Source of the DNA: JACQQW01 sp964520655 | GTDB lineage: Bacteria; Omnitrophota; Gorgyraeia; Zapsychrales; Fredricksoniimonadaceae | NCBI GenBank assembly: GCA_964520655.1 | Contig: CAZFNI010000004.1 | Coordinates: 1-64,000, forward strand | Length of the DNA: 64,000 nucleotides | Direction: 5' to 3' | Shown here: piece by piece, positions 1-12,000 of the stretch | Position numbering within the stretch: the first letter of the stretch is position 1 | Layout: each line of letters opens with the position of its first letter | Program-made: the position numbers and the translations under genes | Notes under the pieces: model-generated | What the model saw: the letters and a program-made list of their open reading frames with translations, nothing else | Database searches by the model: none | What the model was told of the DNA's origin: nothing

Positions 1-3000
1 GTTCTAAGTAAGACGGGTATTAACTGGTATGATTTTAATGTGTTAAGCAAGACCGGCATTAACTGGTATGACGTGACAGTTTTAAGTAAAACAGGGATTA
101 ACTGGAACGACATTAGCGTATTAGGAAAGACCGGCATCAACTGGAATGATCTCAATGTGGTCAGCCGCACCGGTATTAACTGGAACGACATTGGGGTCTT
201 AGCCAAGACCGGCATCAATTGGAACGATCTGGGTGTTTTATCCAAGACCGGCATTAACTGGTACGATTTTAATGTCATCAGCAAGACCGGGATCAACTGG
301 TTTGATTTTAATGTCGTCTCTAAAGCGGGCATTAACTGGAGTGATTTCGGAGTTATCAGCAAAACAGGGATCAACTGGAATGATTTCGGGGTCTTAAGCA
401 AGGTTGGCGTGAATTGGAATGACTTAAATGTCCTCTCTAAGTCAGGTATTAATTGGAATGACTTCGGGGTCTTAAGCAAAGCTGGCGTGAATTGGTATGA
501 CTTGAATGTCCTGACCAAGGCCGGGCTGAATTGGAATGATTTCGGTGTAATCTCCAAGACTGGTATCAACTGGAACGATCTCGGTGTGTTGTCAAAAACA
601 GGGATCAATTGGAATGATATCGGTGTTGTCAGCAAGAATGGTGTGAATTGGTATGACTTAAATGTGTTGACCAAAGCCGGTGTCAATTGGAATGATTTTG
701 GTGTGTATACCAAGGCAGGTATCAACTGGTATGACTTAAGCGTTTACAGCAAGGTTGGCATCAACTGGTATGACATGAATATTTTGTCTAAGTCTGGGGT
801 TAATTGGTATGACTTAAATGTGTTGACCAAAGCCGGTGTCAACTGGAATGATTTCGGTGTATTGACCAAGACGGCCATGAATTGGAACGACTTAAACGTC
901 CTTAGCCGTACGGGTATCAATTGGTATGATTTTAATCAAATGACCCGCAATGGTGTCAATTGGAACAGCATTGCATCACTTTCCTTGTCTGGTATTAATT
1001 GGAATAACATGAATGTCATGTCCAAGGCCGGCGTCAACTGGATGGATCTTGGCATCATGAGCACCACCGGTGTTAATTGGTACGGCATGAATGTATTATC
1101 CACATCAAATGTCAACTGGATGGGTATTGCCGGCTTGTCCAATACGACCGTCAACTGGGCTGCTTTGCAGGATATCTCAACCGCGAATGTCAACTGGAGC
1201 GGGATCAGCTCTTTAAGTAATTCCGGCGTCAACTGGGGGGATTTTGCGATCCTCACCAAGGTGGGTGTTAACTGGACGGATATGAATGTCCTTTCTTCCA
1301 CAGGCATTAACTGGAATGATTTCGGGGTTTTATCCAAGACCGGACTGAACTGGAGTGACTTGGGTGTATTTTCTAAGGCCGGTATCAATTGGAATGATTT
1401 CGGGGTCTTAAGCAAGACCGGCGTGAATTGGAATGATATCGGGGTGTTAAGCAAAGTTGGCGTGAATTGGAATGATTTCAATGTCTTAAGCAAGGTGGGG
1501 ATCAACTGGAATGATTTCGGGGTCTTAAGCAAGACCGGCGTGAACTGGTATGACTTAAACGTATTTAGCCGTACCGGCATCAATTGGAATGATTTCAATG
1601 TGTTAAGCAAGAATGGGATCAATTGGAATGATCTAAGCGTCTTAAGTAAGATCGGCGTTAACTGGAGCGATTTCAATGTCTTGACCAAGACCGGCGTCAA
1701 CTGGAATGATATCGGTGTCTTAAGCAGAAATAACATCAACTGGAATGATTTTAACGTATTAAGCAAGACCGGCATCAACTGGTACGACATGAATGTCTTC
1801 AGCAAGGCAGGCATCAACTGGTATGATTTTAATGTTTTAAGTAAATCTGGTATTAATTGGAACGATTTTAATGTCGTCAGCCGCACCGCCATCAACTGGA
1901 ATGATTTCGGGGTATTGTCAAAAGCAGGTATTAATTGGAACAATTTTGCGGTGATGACCAAAAGCGGGGTTAATTGGTATGATCTGAATGTTCTATCCAA
2001 AGCAAGTATCAACTGGGGTGATCTAAGCTCTCTGGCGAATGCTTCGATCAATTGGGATGCCTTAAATGCGTTAAGCGAGGCGAATGTCAACTGGGCGAAT
2101 TTAAGCGTCTTAAGCGGAGCATCAGTTAACTGGACTGACTTTGGTTCATTAAGTAATGCTGATGTCAACTGGGAGAATTTAAGTGTCCTGACTTCATCGG
2201 ACATCAATTGGAGTGACTGGGCTGTTTTAGGCAAGACCGGTATTAACTGGTATGACATGAGCGTGTTGACCCGCACTGCCATCAACTGGAATGATATCGG
2301 GGTGCTGGCTAAAACCGGGATCAATTGGAATGATTTTGGTGTGTTAAGTAAAGTCGGTATCAATTGGAATGATCTGGGCGTCTTGGCTAAGACAGGTGTC
2401 AACTGGAATGATATCGGGGTGTTGTCCAAAACAGGCATCAACTGGTATGACTTCAATGTCTTAAGTAAAGCCAATATCAACTGGAATGATTTCAATGTCT
2501 TAAGCCGTACCGGGCTTAACTGGAACGACATTAATGTCTTAAGCCGCACAGGTATTAATTGGTATGACCTCAATGTCTTAAGCAAAACAGGGATCAACTG
2601 GAATGATGTGAGCGTCTTAACCAAGAATGCGATCAATTGGAATGATTTAAGTGTCTTTTCAAAGACGGGCATCAACTGGTACGACATTTCCGTGATGGGC
2701 CGGACGGGCGTTAATTGGGCAGATCTAAACCGCATGAGCTCTCTGGGCGTCAACTGGGCGGACCTAAACCGCATGAGCGGGCTGGGTGTTAACTGGAATG
2801 ACATCTCTGTCTTAAGCAAGACGGGCATTAACTGGAATGATTTCGGGGTCTTAGGTAACACCGGTATCAATTGGAGAGATCTCGGGGTGCTTTCTAAGAC
2901 AGGCATCAATTGGTATGACTTTAATGTGTTAAGCAAGACGGGTATTAATTGGAGTGATCTAGGCGTATTGGCTAAGACCGGCATCAACTGGAATGATATC

Positions 3001-6000
3001 GGTGTCTTAAGCAAGAATAATATCAATTGGAATGATCTTAATGTGGTCAGCCGCACGGGCATTAACTGGTATGACTTTAATGTCCTAAGCAAGACGGGAA
3101 TTAATTGGTATGACATGAATGTGTTAAGCAAGGCCGGGATCAATTGGAACGACATTGGTGTTTTAGCAAAGACGGGCATCAACTGGTATGACTTCAATGT
3201 CTTAAGCAAAGCAGGACTGAACTGGAATGACTTTGGCGTCTTAAGCAAGACCGGTATTAACTGGTATGACTTTAATGTGTTAAGCAAGACAGGCATCAAC
3301 TGGAATGATCTTAATGTGATCAGCCGTACCGGCATCAACTGGTATGACATGAATGTTCTAAGCAAGACCGGCATCAATTGGAATGACCTGGGAGTTCTCT
3401 CTAAGACCGGACTTAACTGGAACGATATCGGGGCGTTATCGAAGACAGGCATCAACTGGTATGACTTTAATGTTTTAAGTAAGGCAGGGTTGAACTGGAA
3501 TGACTTTGGCGTGTTAAGCAAGTCGGGCATTAATTGGTTTGACTTAAATGTGGTCAGCAAATCAGGCATTAATTGGTCCGATTTCAATGTCTTAAGCAAG
3601 ACAGGCATCAACTGGTATGACATGAATGTCTTAAGCAAAGTCGGGATCAACTGGCAGGATATCAACCGTTTATCTAAGACAGGCATCAATTGGGTTGACT
3701 TAAGCGTGTTCTCCAATGCGCATATCAACTGGCAGGGTTTAAATGACCTAAGCAGTTCCGGTGTCAACTGGGCGAATTTGAGCATCCTGAGTTCAGCCGC
3801 TGTCAACTGGGCAGATTTTGGAACATTAAGTAAAGCCGGGGTGAATTGGAATAGTTTGGGTGTAATGAGCACTGTTGGCATTAATTGGAATGATTGGTCT
3901 ATGCTAAGCAAAACAGGCATTAATTGGAGCGACCTGAATGTATTGACCAAGACCGGGGTCAACTGGAATGATTTTGGGGTATTAAGTAAGGTTGGCATCA
4001 ACTGGAACGATCTTAATGTGGTCAGCCGTACGGGAATTAATTGGAATGATATCGGCGTCTTGGCCAAGACTGGAATCAACTGGAATGACATCGGTGTATT
4101 GTCTAAGACCGGCATTAACTGGTATGACATGAATGTGCTCAGTAAAGCGAATATCAATTGGTATGATTTCAATGTTCTTAGTAAAACGGGCATCAATTGG
4201 AATGACTTAAGCGTATTCTCCAAAGTCGGTATTAATTGGAGCGATATCAATGTGATGAGCCGCACAGCCGTCAATTGGGGTGATCTAAACCGCATGAGCA
4301 GTTTGGGCGTCAACTGGGCGGACCTAAACCGCATGAGCGGACTTGGTGTCAACTGGTCGGATATTTCAGTGTTAAGCAAGACCGGCATCAACTGGAATGA
4401 CTTTGGGGTGTTAAGCAACACCGGTATCAATTGGAGAGATCTAGGCGTCTTGGCGAAGACCGGCATTAACTGGTACGACTTCAATGTCTTAAGCAAGGTG
4501 GGGATCAACTGGAGCGATTTAGGTGTTCTCGCTAAGACCGGCATCAACTGGAATGATATCGGAGTCTTAAGCAAGAATAACATCAACTGGAATGATCTCA
4601 ATGTGGTCAGCCGTACCGGCATCAACTGGTATGACTTTAATGTCTTAAGCAAGACGGGCATCAACTGGTATGACATGAATGTGTTGACCAAGACCGGGAT
4701 CAACTGGTACGACATGAATGTTTTGACCAAGGCCGGGATCAATTGGTATGACTTGAATCGGTTATCTACAACAGCTCTCAACTGGGTTGATCTAAGCGTG
4801 TTCTCTAATGCGCATATCAATTGGCAAGGTTTGAATGACCTAAGCAGTTCTGGTGTCAACTGGGCGAATTTGAGCATCCTGAGTTCAGCCGCTGTCAACT
4901 GGGCAGATTTTGGAACATTAAGTAAAGCCGGGGTCAACTGGAATGACATGGGCGTGTTAAGCAGCCGCGGGATCAATTGGAGCGACTTTGGGGTGTTAAG
5001 CAAGGTGGGTATCAATTGGAATGATATCGGCGTGCTGGGTAAGGTGGGCATTAACTGGAATGATATCGGTGTGTTAAGCAAGGTCGGCATCAACTGGAGC
5101 GACTTGAATGTGGTCAGCAAGACCGGTATCAACTGGAATGACTTTGGGGTGTTAAGCAAGGTTGGTGTTAACTGGAACGATATCGGTGTCTTAAGCAAGA
5201 CAAGCATTAACTGGTACGACTTTAATGTCTTGAGCAAGGCGAATATCAACTGGTATGACATGAATGTGTTAAGCAAGGTCGGGGTTAACTGGAATGACTT
5301 TGGGGTGTTAAGCAAGGCCGGCGTCAACTGGAATGATTTCAATGTGATCAGCAAGGCGAATATCAATTGGTATGACGTCAATGTCTTAAGCAAGACGGGG
5401 ATCAATTGGTATGACTTCAATGTATTAGGCAAGGCCGGGGTCAATTGGTATGACTTAAATGTGTTAAGCAAGACCGGTATCAACTGGTATGACATGAATG
5501 TGTTGACCAAGACCGGTATCAACTGGAATGACTTAAGCGTATTCTCCAGGGTTGGTATTAACTGGCATGATATTGATGTGATGAGCCGCACGGGCGTTAA
5601 CTGGGGGGACTTAAACCGCATGAGCTCTCTGGGCGTCAACTGGGCGGACTTAAACCGCATGAGCGGACTTGGCGTCAACTGGACGGATATCTCGATCTTA
5701 AGCAAGACGGGGATCAACTGGAATGATTTTGGGGTGTTAAGCAACACCGGTATCAACTGGAATGATCTGGGCGTGTTGGCCAAGACGGGTATCAACTGGT
5801 ATGACTTCAATGTGTTAAGCAAGACCGGCATCAACTGGAGTGATATTGGTGTGTTGGCCAAGACGGGCATTAACTGGCATGACATCGGCGTGCTGGCTAA
5901 GACGGGTATCAACTGGAATGACCTGAACATCTTAAGCCGTACGGGCATCAACTGGTATGACTTCAATGTCTTAAGCAAGACCGGCATTAACTGGTATGAC

Positions 6001-9000
6001 ATGAATGTCCTCTCCAAGGCCGGGATCAATTGGTATGACATGAATGTGCTAAGTAAGATCGGCATTAACTGGTCTGACATGAACGTATTAAGCAAGACAG
6101 GGATCAATTGGAATGATTTCGGGGTCTTAAGTAAGGCCGGCATCAATTGGGAAGACTTAAATGTCTTAAGTAAGTCTGAGATCAACTGGCAGGATATTAA
6201 CAGATTGACCAATACAGCCATTAACTGGATGGATCTAAGCGTGTTCTCCAATACGCATATCAATTGGCAAGGTTTAAATGACCTAAGCAGTTCTGGTGTC
6301 AACTGGGCGAATTTGAGCATCCTGAGTTCAGCCGCTGTCAACTGGGCAGATTTTGGAACATTAAGTAAAGCCGGGGTCAACTGGAATGACATGGGCGTGT
6401 TAAGCAGCCGCGGGATCAATTGGAGCGACTTTGGGGTGTTAAGCAAGGTGGGTATCAATTGGAATGATATCGGCGTGTTGGGTAAGGTTGGCATCAACTG
6501 GAATGATATTGGGGTATTAAGCACGGTCGGGATCAACTGGAGCGACTTGAATGTGATCAGCCGCACGGGCGTCAACTGGAATGACTTTGGGGTGTTAAGT
6601 AAGGTCGGCATCAATTGGAATGATCTTGGCGTGTTGTCTAAGACAGGCATTAATTGGTACGACATGAATGTATTGACTAAGTCAGGTGTCAACTGGTCTG
6701 ACATGAATGTGTTGAGCAAGGTCGGTATTAACTGGTATGACTACAATGTCTTAAGCAAGTCTGGTATCAATTGGATCGACTTTAACACCTTAAGCAAAGC
6801 CAATATCAACTGGTATGATATCAATGTCTTAAGCCAGGCTGGTATTAACTGGAATGATCTGGGAGTTTTGGCCAAGGCTGGCATTAATTGGGAAGATTTC
6901 AATGTCTTAAGCAAAACGGGCATTAATTGGAATAATTTCGGGGTCATGAGCAAGGTCGGTGTGAATTGGAATGATTTCGGTGTGATGAGCAAGGCAGGCG
7001 TAAATTGGGGCGATCTTAACACCATGAGTTCCCTGGGCGTGAACTGGGCGGATTTAAACCGCATGAGCTCGATCGGTGTGAACTGGGATGATATCGGGAC
7101 ATTAAGCCGCACCGGCATCAATTGGAATGATTTTGGGGTGATCAGCAAGACCGGCATCAATTGGAACGATTTCGGTGTCTTAAGCAAAACCGGCATTAAC
7201 TGGAATGATCTGCAGATCCTGGCCAAAACAGGTATTAATTGGAATGATTTTAATGTCTTAAGTCGCACCGGGATCAATTGGAGTGATCTAGGGGTTCTTT
7301 CTAAAACAGGCATTAATTGGAATGATATCGGTGTCCTGGCACAAACAGGTATTAATTGGAATGATCTTAATGTCATCAGCCGCACCAATATTAACTGGAG
7401 CGACTTTGGTATCTTAAGCAAGACCGGTATCAATTGGTATGACATGAACGTTTTGACGAAAGTCGGCGTTAATTGGAGCGATTTCGGTGTCTTAAGCAGA
7501 ACAAATATCAACTGGAATGATATTGGCGTCATTAGCAAGACAGGTATTAACTGGAGTGATATCGGGGTGTTAAGTAAGGTGGCGGTCAACTGGAGTGATA
7601 TCGGGACTTTAAGCAAGATCGGCATCAACTGGAGCGATCTTAACGTCGTTAGCCGTACGGGTGTGAATTGGAACGATTTTGGTGTATTAAGCAAGGCGGG
7701 CATTAATTGGGGTGATCTGAATGTCCTTAGCCGCACATCCATCAATTGGCAAGATTTCAACGCAATGACAAGAACAGGTATTAATTGGAGAGATTTCAGC
7801 ATCTTTACTAATTCTTCGATCAATTGGTTTGGGCTCAATGATCTGAGTAACTCCGGCGTTAACTGGGACAATTTGAGCATCCTGGGTAATGCCGCTGTTA
7901 ACTGGAGCGATCTGGGCGCATTGAGTAAAGCCGGCGTGAACTGGAATGATATCGGCCGCATGACCAGTGTCGCCGTGAATTGGAACGATATCAATGTGAT
8001 GAGCAAGAGTGGTGTCAATTGGCAAGATCTAAATCGCATGAGCGGCTTAGGTGTCAACTGGGCTGATCTAAACACCATGAGTTCCCTGGGAGTAAATTGG
8101 CATGATATCGGCGTGTTAAGCACAACAGGTATCAATTGGCATGACTTTAGCGTCTTGTCCAAGACCGGGATCAACTGGAATGATATCGGCGTGATCGCTA
8201 ATACCGGGATCAATTGGTCGGACTTTGGAGTTCTCTCTAAAGTCGGTATTAACTGGAATGATCTTGGAGTGCTGGCCAAGACAGGCATTAACTGGAGCGA
8301 TATCGGTGTGCTGGCTAAAACAGGCATTAATTGGAACGATATCAATGTCGTCAGCCGCACGGGCATCAATTGGAACGATCTTGGAGTGCTGAGTAAGACA
8401 GGATTGAATTGGAATGACTTAAATGCTCTAAGCCGTGTCGGTATCAATTGGCTTGATTTTGCAGTGTTGGGTAAAACAGGGATCAATTGGGAGGATTTTG
8501 GGGTATTAAGCAAGACTGGAGTCAACTGGAGTGATATCGGTGTCCTGGCCAGAACAGGGATCAACTGGAGCGATTTCGGGACTTTAAGCAAGGTCGGTAT
8601 TAACTGGAATGATATCGGCGTCCTGGCCAAGACAGGCTTGAACTGGAATGATATCGGCGTATTGACCAAAGCGGGCATCAATTGGAGTGATCTTGGGGTC
8701 TTTAGCAAAACAAATATCAATTGGCAAGATTTCAATGTATTGACTAAGTCAGGGGTCAACTGGTATGACATGAATGTATTCAGCCGCGCTGGGGTTAATT
8801 GGCAGGGCTTAAGTGATCTGGCTAATTCAGGCACCAACTGGGCGAATTTGAGCCTCTTAAGCGGTGCGGCCGTCAACTGGAGTGACTTAGGGACATTGAC
8901 CAAGGCCGGAGTTAACTGGAACAGCATCGGTCTTATGAGCACGGTAGGTATTAATTGGGAAGACTTTGGTGTCTTAACAAAAACAGGCGTCAACTGGAAT

Positions 9001-12000
9001 GACATGGGCGTCTTGTCGAAAAATGGAATTAATTGGAGCGATCTGGGTGTCTTGACAAAAGTGGCTATCAATTGGAATGACATGTCGGTGCTCGCCAGGA
9101 CAGGTATTAACTGGAATAATTTTAGCGAGTTAAGCAGGATCGGCATCAATTGGACGGACTTCGGGGTGTTATCCAAGACCGGGATCAACTGGAATGATAT
9201 CGGCGTGATCAGCAAGACCGGGGTGAACTGGAATGATTTCGGTGTGCTCTCAAAGGTCGGTATTAACTGGTCTTCCATGCAGCTCATGAGCACGGTGGGC
9301 ATTAATTGGAATGATTTTGGGGTCTTGAGTAAAACAGGCATTAACTGGGCGGATATGAACAGCTTGTCCCGTGCGGGTGTCAATTGGGCTGGGATCAATA
9401 TCCTGTCGAGTTCAGGTGTTAACTGGGAAAACTTTGGTGTCTTAACCAATGCCGGTGTAAATTGGACTAACATGGGGCTTTTGTCCAGCTCTTCAGTGAA
9501 CTGGGCTGATCTTGGCGTCATGTCCAACATCGGTGTGAATTGGGAAGATCTGAAATCCATGACCCTAAAGGGTGTGAATTGGCAGGATTTCGGGGTCTTA
9601 AGCAAGGTCGGCGTCAATTGGAGTGATATGGGAGTTCTCTCCAGTGTCGCGATCAATTGGAGTGATTTAAATGTATTAAGCCGCAACGGCATCAATTGGA
9701 ATGACATGAATCGTTTGACCAATATGGGCATTAATTGGAATGACATTGGCGTCATGGCCAAGACGGGTATTAATTGGAACGATATTGGCGTGATCTCAAA
9801 GACGAACATTAATTGGAATGATTTCGGGGTGCTCTCTAAGACGGGCATCAATTGGAGTGATCTTGGAGTGTTCTCTAAGGTTGGTATCAATTGGAATGAT
9901 ATTAACCTGATGAGCCGTACCGGCATTAATTGGCAGGATCTTAATCGCATGAGCAGTCTGGGCGTCAATTGGGCTGATTTGAATAAGATGAGTTCATTAG
10001 GAGTCAATTGGCAGGATATTGGGGTTCTCAGCACCACAGGAATTAATTGGCATGATTTTGGGGTCTTGACGAAAACAGGAATAAATTGGAACGATATCGG
10101 TGTTTTGGCCAAGACGGGAATCAACTGGCAGGATTTCAGTATCTTAAGCAATACAGGTATTAACTGGAATGATCTTGGTGTCTTAGCCAAGACAGGCATT
10201 AATTGGAATGATATGAATGTGTTGTCGCGTATTGGCATCAATTGGAGCGACATGCAGGTCTTAAGTAAGAATGGTATCAACTGGCATGATTTCGGTGTCT
10301 TAAGTAAAACGGGCGTGAACTGGAGCGATATGGCCACCATGTCCAGGATCGCGATCAATTGGACAGGCATGAGTTCATTGAGCAATGCCGGCGTCAATTG
10401 GACCAATTTAGGTATCTTAAGCAGTGCGCAGGTTAATTGGTCGGATTTTGGCGCATTGACCAATGCTGGTATCAACTGGAATGATCTGAATATCATGAGT
10501 GAAACAGGTATCAATTGGAATGATTTCAACCGCTTAAGCAACACTGGTATTAATTGGGACAATATGAGCGTCTTAAGCCGTGTCGGTATCAACTGGTCTG
10601 ATTTCAATGTGCTCACAAGAAGCGGTATTAACTGGAATGATCTGGATATTGTTTCCAAAACGGGCATTAACTGGAATGATTTTGGCGTACTTGGTAAAGC
10701 CGGCGTGAACTGGAATGACATGGGCGTATTGTCCAAGACCAACATTAATTGGGCTGATTTCAATCGCCTTAGTACAACCGGCATCAATTGGAATGATTTC
10801 GGTGTCTTGTCAAAAGTAGGCATCAATTGGTCTGACTTAAATGTGATCAGCCGCATGGGCATTAACTGGTCCGACTTCAATATGCTAAGCAAGACCGGTA
10901 TTAATTGGGAAGATTTCGGAGTGTTATCTAAGACCGGTATCAATTGGAGTACTTTGGATGTGTTAAGCAAGACCGGTATCAACTGGAATGACTTTGGCGT
11001 GATGAGCAAAGTGGGGGTCAATTGGAATGATCTGAGCATTTTATCAAGATCCTCGGTCAACTGGTCTTCACTCAATCAGTTATCCAGTTCCGGCGTCAAC
11101 TGGGAGAATTTCGGGGTATTGACCAGTGCCGGTGTTAACTGGACTAATTTGAGCCTGTTGTCTGGTTCTTCGATCAACTGGAACGATCTGGGCGCGATGA
11201 GCACGGCCCATGTTAATTGGGATGAATTAAATGTCTTAAGCCGTTCAGGCGTCAATTGGAATGATTTCGGGGTCTTAGGCAAAGCCGGCGTGAATTGGAA
11301 TGATCTGGGTGTTTGGAGTAAGTCCGGGATCAATTGGAATGACTTCGCTGTGTTTGGAAGATCTGCGATCAACTGGAGTGATATCGGATACTTCTCCCGT
11401 GCCAGCATCAATTGGAGCAGCATAAATGCGTTAAGCCAGGCCGGTATCAATTGGAGCGATATGCAGCGCATGAGCTCAACAGGGGTTAATTGGCAGGATA
11501 TAGGCAGGCTGTCTACCGTCGGCATTAATTGGGACACATTTGGCGTCTTGGGGACGGCGGGCATCAATTGGAATGATATTAATACACTCTCTAAAGCTGG
11601 CATCAACTGGAATGATCTGGGTGTCTGGAGCAAGGCCGGCATCAACTGGACGAATTTTGATCTGTTGACTAAGACCAGCATCAACTGGGATGATTTCAGT
11701 GCCTTATCCAGGAATGGTATCAATTGGACCAACTTCGGATTGTTGAGCCAGTCTGGTGTTAATTGGGAAGATTTCGGGGTGTTAAGCAAGATCGGCGTCA
11801 ATTGGAGTGATTTCAATGTTCTATCCCGCACTGGGATCAATTGGGCTAATTTTGGCGACATGACCAATAAGGGCGTGAACTGGGTAGATATGAATAGATT
11901 GACCATGGCGGGTATTAATTGGGAAGATTGGAGCATCCTCTCATCAGCTGCAGTCAATTGGCAGGGAATGTCGGGGCTGACAACCAGCGGCGTCAACTGG

